In this document: positions 1 through 8,122 of the stretch, piece after piece
How positions within the stretch are numbered: the stretch's first letter is position 1
Layout: every line of letters begins with the position of its first letter
From: Candidatus Binatia bacterium
GTDB lineage: Bacteria > Desulfobacterota > Binatia > Bin18
Assembly (NCBI GenBank): GCA_022826945.1
Contig: JAJDTY010000043.1
Span: forward strand, 1 to 64,000
DNA length: 64,000 bases
Direction: 5' to 3'
Program-made: the position numbers and the translations under genes
Notes under the pieces: model-generated
The model's input: only the letters and a program-made list of their open reading frames with translations
Databases searched by the model: none
Told to the model about the DNA's origin: nothing

Positions 1-741
1 ATCCAGGCTGTGGGCGTAGGGGTTGTCTTTGCTGGTAAACGAGTCCGGGATGGAGCGTTTGTGCAAAAAGGCAATATGGTACACTTCCTGAAAGGCATCC
101 TTGATGACTTTCCAGTTGGCGTTCACCTCCGAGGTCCACGAGGTACTGGTGGTTGAAAATTTGCCAAATGGGTAGCCCTCCAGTCCGGTTGCCAGGTCGC
201 CCAGATACTCTGGTAGGGTCTCGGTCGGATTGGGATCGACATTGACGAAGATAAAACCTTCCCACACATCCACCGCTACCGGCGTCATTCCCAGGGTCTC
301 TTTCTTAAGATCGAAAAAGCTCTCTTCGTCCGGTACGAATTTCAACCGCCCGTCCAGCCCATAGCTCCAGCCGTGAAACTTGCAGGTGAAATTCTGGCAC
401 GTCCCGCCCTGATCCCACACAATCTTATTGCCCCGGTGCGAGCACATATTATGAAAGGCATGCACGGTCCCGTCTTTGCCGCGGACGACAATGACCGAGG
501 TATTACACGCGGCCAGATCCTGGACAAAATAGTCGCCCGGATTCGGAATCCGTTCCACCCGCCCGACGTTTAGCCAGACTTTCTTGAAAATCCGCTCGCG
601 CTCCAGTTCAAACTGCTCTTGCGAGGTGAACACATCCGCCGGAACCGGGCCGGTCCCGAGATGAGGATATTTATTGTGCCACTTATAGCCGCTGGCCGAG
701 CCGTTGCCGTTTGCCAGAGTTCCGTTTGGTGTTGCACTCAT
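1..741 (-). CDS. Rieske non-heme iron oxygenase, alpha subunit (3' end cut by window)
   Basis: Only the N-terminal 247 codons are present; the reading frame runs off the window at position 1. The start is the ATG at 739-741, preceded by GGGAGG seven bases upstream. The Rieske [2Fe-2S] ligands are visible as CSHRGN and, about 20 residues later, CKFHGW. The mononuclear iron region follows an NWK motif, with an acidic residue and the pair YHIAFLH. The protein would hydroxylate or demethylate an organic substrate with electrons from a separate reductase, which is not in the window. It is a close paralogue of the next gene upstream (889-2127): both share the VGR, NMCSHRGNK and CKFHGWSYGL segments. 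The substrate cannot be told from sequence. Confidence 0.9.
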   Translation of the reverse strand, partial: MSATPNGTLANGNGSASGYKWHNKYPHLGTGPVPADVFTSQEQFELERERIFKKVWLNVGRVERIPNPGDYFVQDLAACNTSVIVVRGKDGTVHAFHNMCSHRGNKIVWDQGGTCQNFTCKFHGWSYGLDGRLKFVPDEESFFDLKKETLGMTPVAVDVWEGFIFVNVDPNPTETLPEYLGDLATGLEGYPFGKFSTTSTSWTSEVNANWKVIKDAFQEVYHIAFLHKRSIPDSFTSKDNPYAHSLD

Positions 742-797
742 TCCATTGCCTCCCTGGGTTGGTTTTCCTATTCCATGGTCCGATGTCCATATTCGTT

Positions 798-813
798 GAC
801 CGGGAACCCGGTC
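798..813. repeat. Short perfect hairpin between the two Rieske genes
   Basis: GACCGGG at 798-804 pairs perfectly with CCCGGTC at 807-813 across a two-base gap. It lies in the 147-base spacer downstream of the 889-2127 gene and upstream of the 1-741 gene, both on the minus strand. No run of T follows on that strand, so it is at best a weak terminator or mRNA-processing hairpin. Confidence 0.3.
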
Positions 814-888
814 GGGACACACACGACGTGGTGAAGCCCGAATCTAAAACATGTTCTGGCTTTTCGGTCAATATCACACCGCCGGCAT

Positions 889-2127
889 TTATGCCCCGGC
901 CCGGTAGAAACCGACTATATCCTCTATGACTTTGTGTCCGTGCCGGACCAAGAGTTCCTGGTCTTGGAGCACGAATTCTTTTTTCGCGCCCGAGGCCAGC
1001 ATGGATTGGGTTGCTTCTAGGGTACTGGCGTCCTCCAGCAATGCCTCGCGCAGCAGCACCTTGCTGTACTCTTGGCTAAAACGCTGCGCGGCATTGCGGG
1101 CGTCGGGGAAATACGTCTTGACCTCCCAGAGGGTCCGGTCCGGCGCGAGCGGCCAGAAATGGTGCGTCAGGTAAGTACCGTCAAAAACAAACACATCAAA
1201 ATTAGGAAAAATCATATTGGCGTCAAAGGCCCAAAACGGGCTCCGGGTCGGATTCACCCCTGGCGGTAAGCCCTCCATCTCCCAGTCGCGTCGGACAATC
1301 GACGACCCGAAGCGATGGGCCAGGAGTTCGACCGGGCTCGGCTGATGGCCGGGATTCCCAAAGACGGACATGCGGTGGTTGCGTGCATACAGCTTAAACG
1401 CAAAAGCATGGGCATACGGATTGTCCGGGCTGGTAAACGAATCGGGCAGAGAACGTTTATGGAGGAAGGGCACGTGATAGGCTTCGTGAAAGGCGTCTTT
1501 GAGCACCTTCCAGTTGGCCTTCAGTTCCGTATGCCAGGCATAGCAGGTCGTCAGCTGCGCGAACGGATAGCCCTCCAACCCAGCCCCAAGCTCGCCGAGA
1601 TGTTCTTGAAGGGTTTCCGTGGGAGTCGGGTTGAGGTTGATAAAAATAAAGCCTTCCCACACATCGACCCGGACCGGCGTGAGACCGAGCCGACCTTTTT
1701 TGAGATCGCAAAAGCGCGCTTCATCCGGAACAAATCGCAGATCGCCGTTGAGACCATAGCTCCAGCCGTGAAATTTACACGTAAAGTTCTGACGCGACCC
1801 CTTCTGATCCCACACGACCTTATTGCCCCGGTGGGAACACATATTATGGAACGCGTGCAGGGCTCCTTCCCGGCCGCGCGTCAGGATGACCGACGTATCA
1901 CAGACGGGCAGGTCTTGAACAAAATAGTCCCCCGGCCGAGGAAGCTGTTCAATACGGCCCACGTTGAGCCAGGTCTGCTTATAGATGCGCTCTCGCTCCA
2001 ACTCGAAATATTCTGGAGAAACACACGGCTCAATCGGAATCGGCTCGGTTCCGAGTTCCGGGTAAGCCTCGTGCCAGACCGTACCGTTCGTGCCCGCATC
2101 CCGGTCGTTGTGCGCTTGTGTAGTCAT
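889..2127 (-). CDS. Rieske non-heme iron oxygenase, alpha subunit
   Basis: 412 residues from the chosen ATG at 2125-2127. The frame is open to 2283, but the extra 52 residues are Arg-rich and unlike the family, whereas the shorter start matches the N-terminus of its neighbour. The [2Fe-2S] Rieske ligands are CSHRGN and CKFHGW. The catalytic iron site is in the stretch NWKVLKDAFHEAYH followed by FLH, giving the usual two His and one acidic ligand. The length fits a single-component alpha oxygenase; no beta subunit sits beside it. Together with the downstream paralogue (1-741) it forms a tandem pair, probably one transcript. The likely role is oxidation of an aromatic or quaternary-amine type compound, but the substrate is unknown. 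Confidence 0.93.
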   Translation of the reverse strand: MTTQAHNDRDAGTNGTVWHEAYPELGTEPIPIEPCVSPEYFELERERIYKQTWLNVGRIEQLPRPGDYFVQDLPVCDTSVILTRGREGALHAFHNMCSHRGNKVVWDQKGSRQNFTCKFHGWSYGLNGDLRFVPDEARFCDLKKGRLGLTPVRVDVWEGFIFINLNPTPTETLQEHLGELGAGLEGYPFAQLTTCYAWHTELKANWKVLKDAFHEAYHVPFLHKRSLPDSFTSPDNPYAHAFAFKLYARNHRMSVFGNPGHQPSPVELLAHRFGSSIVRRDWEMEGLPPGVNPTRSPFWAFDANMIFPNFDVFVFDGTYLTHHFWPLAPDRTLWEVKTYFPDARNAAQRFSQEYSKVLLREALLEDASTLEATQSMLASGAKKEFVLQDQELLVRHGHKVIEDIVGFYRAGA

Positions 2128-2387
2128 ATCAAGAGGAATCCCCCTTCCCTCGCGTCTGGTTACCAGTTCTGGCCTCCTTGCCAGTCTCATACCACTCCTG
2201 GAGAGAGAACAACACCGCGCTGAGTAAATACCCGGTGTGAGGGGTTCTCCGCACCGGCCTGTCTCAGACGCAATATCGGACAAGCCTCCCAGGTAGTTCT
2301 GCGTCAGAAGGGACGGTTTGCAGCCTCGTCAAAAAACAGTACAACAAGCAGGCCATAGGCAGGCACTCTTTCACACGGGAGGTGTAT

Positions 2388-2681
2388 ATGGATGTGTTAA
2401 TTACCATCACCTGGCGCGCAGGAGCGAGTCATACAGAGAATAGAGCCGCGGCCCAAGTCGTCCAGGAACGGCTCATGAATCCCTTTCCCGGTGTGACTCT
2501 CATCCATACCCTGGCCGATCTCGGGAAGCGTAAACTCTACGTTATCGCCGATGTCACCGAGCACGCCGTGAACGACGTTCGAACAACCTTGGAACTGACG
2601 ACACAACCGGCAATCGAGAGCGTTGATATTGCTCTTGTCGTGGACGGAAAGAAGGCGATCAATACCTATCTGGCAATGTAA
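2388..2681 (+). CDS. Small conserved-looking protein of unknown function
   Basis: 97 residues. The ATG at 2388 is preceded by GGGAGG at 2377-2382, five bases upstream, which favours it over the in-frame GTG at 2382. The protein is soluble, with an alternating beta/alpha pattern (starts MDVLITITW, contains KLYVIADV and IALVVDGKKA) that suggests a small ferredoxin-like fold. I do not recognise the family. It stands alone on the plus strand between the Rieske gene and the SDR and diverges from the former, so it could share the promoter region around 2130-2380. Confidence 0.65.
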   Translation: MDVLITITWRAGASHTENRAAAQVVQERLMNPFPGVTLIHTLADLGKRKLYVIADVTEHAVNDVRTTLELTTQPAIESVDIALVVDGKKAINTYLAM

Positions 2682-2704
2682 CAGCCTCTCTCTGGATTGC
2701 TGGC

Positions 2705-3412
2705 CTACCACTCCTCCCCGAACGGCCGGATGTCAATCTCAAAGGTCCAGCCCGAGCGGTCCTGGTGGACGACGTGCCAGATCGTGTCGGCAATCGCCGA
2801 CGTTTTAATGAAAAAGTCGTCCGGTTTGTCCGCAAGCAAGGTGCGGGCAAACGGCATATCAATGCCACCGTCGATGACCAGAAAAGACACATGGATGCCT
2901 TGCGGGTCGAGGGTACGGGCGATGGATTCGGCAAGAATCCGCTGAGCGGTTTTGGTGGGCGCAAAGGCGGCAAATTGCGGGCGGCCCCGTCTCGACGCCG
3001 TATTGCCCGTCACCATGATCGCGCCCTGTCCGGCTTCGAGCATATACGGTGCCACCGCCCGCGCCATATACAGCAGCCCCATGGTATTGACCTGAAAGTT
3101 GTGTTGGAGAGCCGCAGGGTCAATCTCCAGGAAGGTGCCAAAGATCGCATCAAAACTGACGGCGTTATGAATCAGGACGGTTGGGGGTCCGAGCTGCTCG
3201 GCAACGGCCGCAACCGTGGCGTTCACTTCCGCTTCATTGCTGATGTCACACGGATATGCCGTGGTTTCGGCAATCTCCCGCTCAAACTGGGTGAGGCGTT
3301 CCGTATTGCGGGCCAGCATGGCAACCCGGTAGCCACCCTCGGCGAACCGACGGACAACCCCCTGCCCTGTTCCTTGTCCAACGCCGGTGACAATGCAGAC
3401 TTTTTTCGTCAT
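2705..3412 (-). CDS. Short-chain dehydrogenase/reductase-like protein lacking the catalytic tyrosine
   Basis: 235 residues with a Rossmann fold. The nucleotide-binding glycine motif is TGVGQGTGQG near residues 9-18 and the HNA variant of NNAG is near residue 82. The usual Tyr-x3-Lys catalytic pair reads Phe150-A-P-T-Lys154, so the proton-donating Tyr is replaced by Phe; the Ser position is also altered (Asn137/Thr138). Related SDRs with an FAP-x-K signature exist, so this is probably an ancestral change and not a sequencing error. It may bind NAD(P)(H) without classical alcohol-dehydrogenase chemistry, or use another mechanism. It follows the toxin-antitoxin pair on the same strand but is separated from it by 36 bases. 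Confidence 0.88.
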   Translation of the reverse strand: MTKKVCIVTGVGQGTGQGVVRRFAEGGYRVAMLARNTERLTQFEREIAETTAYPCDISNEAEVNATVAAVAEQLGPPTVLIHNAVSFDAIFGTFLEIDPAALQHNFQVNTMGLLYMARAVAPYMLEAGQGAIMVTGNTASRRGRPQFAAFAPTKTAQRILAESIARTLDPQGIHVSFLVIDGGIDMPFARTLLADKPDDFFIKTSAIADTIWHVVHQDRSGWTFEIDIRPFGEEW

Positions 3413-3448
3413 GCCGACTCTCTTCTCAGACTGCCTGTTTCAGGCAGG

Positions 3449-3730
3449 TTATCGAGGCCGCTCCACGAGACGTCCGGAAATAAATTTATGGAGGACACTC
3501 GCCATGAGCGTCTGGTATGGAATACCCTCTTCTACCGCCCTGGCCTGGAGCTGCTCTAAGTCCTGAGAAGAAATTCTGATGTTCACTCGCTTGTCTTTTC
3601 GAAGAGTATTCGCGGCATACGTCTGATGCTTCGTGATCTCTTGTTTGACCTTTTTGACCGATTGCCACTCACCCTTCTCAATAGACTCAATGAGTTCCTT
3701 TTCTTCATCGTCTAGATAATATTTTGGCAT
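3449..3730 (-). CDS. BrnA/CopG-like antitoxin
   Basis: 93 residues. The N-terminal acidic segment (LDDEEKELIESIEKGEW) is followed by a ribbon-helix-helix region: KDKRVNIRISSQDLEQLQ and then EEGIPYQTLMASVLHKF. This arrangement is typical of CopG-type antitoxins that partner BrnT-like toxins: the ribbon-helix-helix binds the operon's own promoter and the N-terminal part wraps the toxin. The start lies only 3 bases after the stop of the upstream toxin gene, so the two are translationally coupled in the toxin-first order seen for brnTA. Confidence 0.85.
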   Translation of the reverse strand: MPKYYLDDEEKELIESIEKGEWQSVKKVKQEITKHQTYAANTLRKDKRVNIRISSQDLEQLQARAVEEGIPYQTLMASVLHKFISGRLVERPR

Positions 3731-3733
3731 AGA

Positions 3734-4003
3734 TCACCTGAGATATTGTTTCGTAAGTTTTCGGCTCGGGATAATGGTCTTCAAAAAACGGTCTTCTCCT
3801 TGTTCGACAAAGGGAACGGCATAAGCATATCCATTAATATTCAGGATGAGTACCTGCTGGCCAGGATACTTGTTCGAGTTTGGGTGGATAATAATATCAA
3901 GCACATCGCCCTGCTCAATGTGCATGACCGCTTGCTCAAAACTAATGCCCCTTAACCTCTTGAGTTGAAGGCTTTTTTCAGAACTCCAACGATAACGCCC
4001 CAC
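3734..4003 (-). CDS. BrnT-like ribonuclease toxin
   Basis: 89 residues. The sequence contains the pattern W-S-x-E-K near the N-terminus, the GISFEQAVMHIEQGDVLDI helix-strand segment and the C-terminal FLKTIIPSRKLTKQYL. These fit the BrnT/DUF4258-like small RNase toxins, where the Arg/Lys in the last strand and the N-terminal WS..K are functional. It is the first gene of a two-gene module with the CopG-like antitoxin at 3449-3730. The region has lower GC than its neighbours, suggesting separate acquisition. A candidate operator inverted repeat lies upstream (4023-4106). Confidence 0.82.
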   Translation of the reverse strand: MGRYRWSSEKSLQLKRLRGISFEQAVMHIEQGDVLDIIIHPNSNKYPGQQVLILNINGYAYAVPFVEQGEDRFLKTIIPSRKLTKQYLR

Positions 4004-4022
4004 ATCGAAAGATTAAGACATT

Positions 4023-4106
4023 GTGTGCCTTATGACAACAGTCAAGCTGATAGACTGCCAACCTTTCCTCCCCTGAATATATCGTTAAGTCTTGCCTAAG
4101 GCACAC
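4023..4106. promoter_or_regulatory. Inverted repeat upstream of the toxin-antitoxin operon
   Basis: GTGTGCCTTA at 4023-4032 is the exact reverse complement of TAAGGCACAC at 4097-4106; the arms are 64 bases apart in the spacer between the divergent toxin gene and MFS gene. Paired sites like this could be CopG antitoxin operators for autorepression. The function is inferred from position only. Confidence 0.35.
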
Positions 4107-4159
4107 CGGTTGTTGCTCTGTCCGCGGCAACCTGATAGCGCGATTCGTCACACGCATCC

Positions 4160-5377
4160 ATGCCAACCTCGTCAGAACCAGTCCACCCCGTCAACACGCC
4201 CATATTCCTTATCACAATCGGCTGTACGGTTTTTGCCGTCTTGACCGCGCTCAGCATGTTGGGGCCGCTGTTGGTCGCCATGTCGCACGACTGGCACACC
4301 ACCGTTCCGGCCGTGGCCCAACTCGTCACCTCGGCCGCCGTCGCCTGGGCCGCAACGGCCATTGTCGTTGGTCCGTTCTCCGACGCCTATGGCCGAAAGC
4401 CGATTTTACTGGCTGGTGCATTGCTGGTCGGCCTGGCTTCAATCGGAACAGCCCTGGCGCCGAATCTGTCCAGCGCAGCAGTCTTCCGTATCCTCGCCGG
4501 CGTAGGCGGAGGCATGGTCCCACCCACGTGTATCGCCTTGCTCGGCGACCTCCTGCCCTCTGAAAAACGGGCGCTGGGGGTCGCCGTGGTAACGACTCAA
4601 CCGGGGCTGAGCAGCGTGCTCGGTGTCCCGTTCGTCACCCTCATTGCCGCCTATGCCGGCTGGCGAGCAGCGTTCTTTTCCGTTGGCGGGGCTTTACTGT
4701 TATGCATGCTGATGGTGTTTCTCTATACACCGGAGCGTAATGAGCAGCGGAAGCTGCTCATCCTTGGCAGCCGCCTGAGACAGGTCGGACGTTTTTCTGT
4801 GACTTGGCTGCTGGCGTTCACCAACCTGACCGTCCGGACCGCCTACGGACTCATTATGACCTTCTTTCCACCTTTTCTCCAAGTGACGTATCAGCTCAGC
4901 ACCGCAGAGCTCGCTTTGCCGGTTTCCATTGTCGCCCTCGGCACGACCTGTGGTCTCTTTCTGGGTGGGAAAATAGGGAAGAGCCGAGGGCGTTTGTCCA
5001 TAGCAGCGGTTACAGCACTCATCGCGATCCTGCCTGGCATGGCCGCTTTTGTATTAGACGACGGCCTGTGGCTGAGCGTGGCGGTCACCAGCGCGTTTAT
5101 GGTGCTTACCATGCCGCTGGCAACCCTTCTCTTTGTTGTCGGCGTTGAGGTGGGCGGAACGGCGAGAGGAACGTTGACCGGAGTCTTATCCGGTAGCGGC
5201 TATGCCAGCTATGCGATTGGGGCGGCTATCGGGGGACTGGCGGTGGCCCACATCGGCTACTCTGCTCTGTCCTATGCGCTTATCGCCTCAACCCTGGGTA
5301 GCAGTCTTCTGCTGACCCTGCTGATTCACACTCAGGCCGAAGACCGGGCGCGGGCCTATTTTCGTCAGCCGTCATGA
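4160..5377 (+). CDS. MFS transporter, drug/metabolite efflux type
   Basis: 405 residues, very hydrophobic, with about 12 predicted membrane helices. The family signature in the loop between helices 2 and 3 reads GPFSDAYGRKP, the antiporter motif A of drug:H+ antiporters. A second glycine-rich stretch (RILAGVGGGMVPP) follows in helix 4. The length is normal for a 12-helix MFS exporter of the Bcr/CflA or AraJ kind. It stands alone on the plus strand, convergent with the CmcJ-like oxygenase at 5421-6407, with a hairpin between them. The substrate is unknown. Confidence 0.88.
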   Translation: MPTSSEPVHPVNTPIFLITIGCTVFAVLTALSMLGPLLVAMSHDWHTTVPAVAQLVTSAAVAWAATAIVVGPFSDAYGRKPILLAGALLVGLASIGTALAPNLSSAAVFRILAGVGGGMVPPTCIALLGDLLPSEKRALGVAVVTTQPGLSSVLGVPFVTLIAAYAGWRAAFFSVGGALLLCMLMVFLYTPERNEQRKLLILGSRLRQVGRFSVTWLLAFTNLTVRTAYGLIMTFFPPFLQVTYQLSTAELALPVSIVALGTTCGLFLGGKIGKSRGRLSIAAVTALIAILPGMAAFVLDDGLWLSVAVTSAFMVLTMPLATLLFVVGVEVGGTARGTLTGVLSGSGYASYAIGAAIGGLAVAHIGYSALSYALIASTLGSSLLLTLLIHTQAEDRARAYFRQPS

Positions 5378-5385
5378 GCCCCACC

Positions 5386-5407
5386 GGGCAACCACAGGGG
5401 GTTGCCC
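5386..5407. terminator. Hairpin between convergent MFS and oxygenase genes
   Basis: GGGCAACC at 5386-5393 pairs with GGTTGCCC at 5400-5407 around a six-base loop. It is in the 43-base gap between two convergent stop codons, the place expected for a shared terminator. No clear T run follows on either strand. Confidence 0.5.
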
Positions 5408-5420
5408 CTACCGTTCTCAT

Positions 5421-6407
5421 TCAGGCGTACAGGGCGATACACCGAACCTCGATACTCCACCGCTCGGGTGCATCGCGAGGAGTTTCCGGGTCCTGATAGG
5501 CGGTGTGAAAACTGAAGGTACACGGCGCTTTTGTGTCGTCGCTATCGGCCCGGTGTCCCTCTGAGCGGGCGATCGGTCCGGCCGAGTCCCACTGCTTGAT
5601 CAGCAGAGCCTCATCCCGGGCCATCGCCGGATAGGAGTACCACTGGTGGCGCGGGGCGTACTTGGAAAAATAATTCTCTCCCACCCGGTCCTGATAGTGA
5701 ATCTCGAATACCACCAGGTCTTCGGGATGTACGCTCTGCGCATCACATAACGCGAGAGGATGGGTTGCGACCGGCTCCGTAGCGATATTGCGCCAGACAT
5801 TAATGATGGCGAAGCGTCCATCTGGGGCGAGGGCTTGGTTCGCCTTCTCGGGCTCAATGAGCGACTGCCCCTGGTCGAGCACCGAGCGCAGGGTGTCGTT
5901 GCCGCCGGGCGGTCGGGCAAGCTGTTGCAACCGCTCCGGAGCGCTCCGCAGGGTATAGTCCCCGTGGGCGATAGAGGCCGGTCCCTGCACCTGCTGCCCA
6001 CCGCGAATACGGCGCTTGCTCTGCTTGCCCGCGGCCGACCGGACATTATGGTCAAAAGCCGCGACGGAGGCCGCTCCGGTCGCTTCTCTAACGATCCGGG
6101 CGCATTGGCGGTAGTAGTCCTGAACGACTTCCTGATGATCGAAAAAGTCGAAGTCTGGACGCTCAAGGGGGCGAGTCAGCAGTTCAAAGCCGTTTGTCTC
6201 AAGGCTGCGCGGCGCCTGTCCGTTCTGCCCGTCGAGCAGTCGAGCATTGTGGACCGGCATCTGCCGCTCATCAAAGATGACTCCCTGCATGTCGCTGTCG
6301 CTGCCGTCCGCATCACGGCGGAGGAGCACTTTGCCGTTGCGGTAGAGCGAACTCTGAAGAGAGGAATCGAGGTAGTTGAGCCGACCCGATGTGGAGATTC
6401 TCGTCAT
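5421..6407 (-). CDS. CmcJ/NvfI-like non-heme iron oxygenase
   Basis: 328 residues with GGAAGG upstream of the ATG at 6405-6407. Recognisable family segments are AHGDYT near residue 148 (part of the putative Fe(II) site), IINVWRNI in the middle, and a C-terminal block with QWYSYPAM, EALLIKQWDS and FSFHTAYQDP. These match the group of CmcJ-like (cephamycin 7-alpha-hydroxylase component), NvfI and GA4-desaturase-type proteins, some of which are 2-oxoglutarate-dependent oxygenases. It would hydroxylate or desaturate a small molecule. No non-ribosomal peptide or polyketide synthase is nearby, so a biosynthetic role is not supported. It is divergent from the DszA-like monooxygenase at 6636. Confidence 0.8.
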   Translation of the reverse strand: MTRISTSGRLNYLDSSLQSSLYRNGKVLLRRDADGSDSDMQGVIFDERQMPVHNARLLDGQNGQAPRSLETNGFELLTRPLERPDFDFFDHQEVVQDYYRQCARIVREATGAASVAAFDHNVRSAAGKQSKRRIRGGQQVQGPASIAHGDYTLRSAPERLQQLARPPGGNDTLRSVLDQGQSLIEPEKANQALAPDGRFAIINVWRNIATEPVATHPLALCDAQSVHPEDLVVFEIHYQDRVGENYFSKYAPRHQWYSYPAMARDEALLIKQWDSAGPIARSEGHRADSDDTKAPCTFSFHTAYQDPETPRDAPERWSIEVRCIALYA

Positions 6408-6635
6408 GCGTTTTCCTTCCCAGTTATGAGCAGGGACCGCTCGGAATTTGGTCCTGAATCATATCGCCCGCTCGCCTTCTATGGCAAGGCGTATTCCTCT
6501 ACTTGACACTTCCCCCCCGCTTCTGCTTTTGTATCCCGCCATTCGGGAGCCTGGTAGAAAATCCGCGACCCCATTTTTCGGCTTGAATATCGAGACCGGC
6601 TTGCATATGAGGAGAGAGGGGAGAGGAGAGAATCC

Positions 6636-8072
6636 ATGAAGAGACGCATCTATTTCAACGCCTTTCATATGAACTGTGTGGTCCATCAGTCACCCGGCCT
6701 GTGGGTTCGCGACGATGACCATATGACCGAGTACACCGACCTCGATCAGTGGGTCGAATTCGCCAAGATCGTCGAGCGGGGAAAGTTCGATGCTATCTTC
6801 CTGGCCGACGTACTCGGTGTGTACGATGTGTTTCGCGGCAACCGGGAGGCCGCGCTGACCGAAGCCGCCCAGATACCGGTCAACGACCCCATGCTGCTCA
6901 TCCCGGCCATGGCCTATGCCACCCAGCATATCGGTTTTGGTTTTACGAGTTCCATCATCCAAAACCACCCGTTCACGTTTGCTCGTCTCATCTCCACCTT
7001 GGACCATCTGACCAAAGGCCGGATCGCCTGGAATATCGTGACGTCATATCTCGAAAGTGCTGGCCGCAACTACGGCCAGGCCGGTTTAGCAGAGCATGAT
7101 AATCGCTACGACATCGCGGATGAGTACTGCGACGTGTGCTACAAACTGTGGGAGAAGAGTTGGGAAGATGATGCCGTGCTCAAGGATGTGAAGCGCGGGA
7201 TTTATGCCGACCCAACCAAAGTCCACGATGTCAGACATGAAGGCAAATACTATAAGGTTGAAGGCTGCCACCTGGCTGAACCCTCCCCGCAGCGGACGCC
7301 CGTTTTGTTTCAGGCGGGTGCCTCAGACCGTGGTCGTGCCTTTGCGGCGCAGCATGCGGAAGCTGTTTTTGTCATCGGTTCAAAGCCTGAGGTCGATGGC
7401 CAGTATATTAAGGATATCCGCAAGATCGCCCGCAAGAACGGCAGGAACCCGGAGGACATCCTGTGTTTTGCATATATGAAAGTGATTACCGGTGAGACCG
7501 AAGCCGCCGCCAAACGCCGCTATGAAGAGTACTTTGAGCAGTGCAGCTACGATGGCGGGCTGGCCTTGTTAAGCGGCTGGAGTGGCATCGACTTTGGGCA
7601 ATTTGAACCGGACCAGCCACTTGAGTATATCGAGACGAACGCCATTCGCACCCTCGTTCACAGCTTTACCGAGGGTGACCCGAATCGCAAATGGACATTG
7701 CGTGACCTCGCCCGCTACGTCGGTATTGGTGGGGCCGGACCGGTTCTGGTCGGTACGCCGGAGAGCATTGCCGACCAGTTCGAGGACTGGATCGACGCGG
7801 GGGTTGACGGATTTAACCTGGCCTATGCCACCACGCCGGGTTCCTTTGAGGAATTTGTTGACGGAGTGGTGCCCGTACTGCAAAAACGCGGTCGCATGCA
7901 AAAGGAATATCGGGAAGGCACGTTGCGCGAGAAGCTGTACGGCAAGGGATCACGGCTCAGCACGCCGCATCCGGCGGCCCTGCACAGACAGTCCTTGCTC
8001 AACGCCGGGAGCAGCGCGAACCGGAGCGCCCCAAGCGGTCACCCAGCGGCCAGCGCACCGGCGGCAAAGTAA
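6636..8072 (+). CDS. LLM-class FMN-dependent monooxygenase, NtaA/SnaA/DszA family
   Basis: 478 residues; GGAGAG precedes the ATG. The start (KRRIYFNAFHMNCV) and the segments FDAIFLADVLGVYDVF, FGFTSSIIQNHPF, GRIAWNIVTSYLESAGRNYG and TPVLFQAGASDRGRAFAA are those of the two-component FMNH2-using monooxygenases that attack nitrilotriacetate (NtaA), dibenzothiophene sulfone (DszA) or pristinamycin precursors (SnaA). A flavin reductase partner is required and is not adjacent. The last ~45 residues are Ala/Ser/Pro-rich and probably disordered, longer than usual. The substrate is unknown; family members cleave C-S, C-N or C-C bonds. Confidence 0.92.
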   Translation: MKRRIYFNAFHMNCVVHQSPGLWVRDDDHMTEYTDLDQWVEFAKIVERGKFDAIFLADVLGVYDVFRGNREAALTEAAQIPVNDPMLLIPAMAYATQHIGFGFTSSIIQNHPFTFARLISTLDHLTKGRIAWNIVTSYLESAGRNYGQAGLAEHDNRYDIADEYCDVCYKLWEKSWEDDAVLKDVKRGIYADPTKVHDVRHEGKYYKVEGCHLAEPSPQRTPVLFQAGASDRGRAFAAQHAEAVFVIGSKPEVDGQYIKDIRKIARKNGRNPEDILCFAYMKVITGETEAAAKRRYEEYFEQCSYDGGLALLSGWSGIDFGQFEPDQPLEYIETNAIRTLVHSFTEGDPNRKWTLRDLARYVGIGGAGPVLVGTPESIADQFEDWIDAGVDGFNLAYATTPGSFEEFVDGVVPVLQKRGRMQKEYREGTLREKLYGKGSRLSTPHPAALHRQSLLNAGSSANRSAPSGHPAASAPAAK

Positions 8073-8088
8073 GGCCATCCCTATAGTG

Positions 8089-8112
8089 TCGGGAGAGCGC
8101 AGCCTCTTCCGA
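8089..8112. terminator. Hairpin between convergent LLM and PPOX genes
   Basis: A nine-base-pair stem (8089-8097 with 8104-8112, one G-U pair) and six-base loop lies in the 50-base gap between the convergent stop codons. There is no T tract, so assignment as a terminator rests on position. Confidence 0.4.
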
Positions 8113-8122
8113 CCTACAGGTC

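Noticed and set aside
1315-2223. Long plus-strand open frame opposite the second Rieske gene
   Set aside because: It is antisense to a gene with clear Rieske motifs, has no ribosome-binding site and no recognisable domain; it is a GC-driven shadow.
4160-8072. A secondary-metabolite cluster made of exporter, CmcJ-like oxygenase and DszA-like monooxygenase
   Set aside because: No synthase, carrier protein or regulator; the three genes are on different strands with terminator-like hairpins between.
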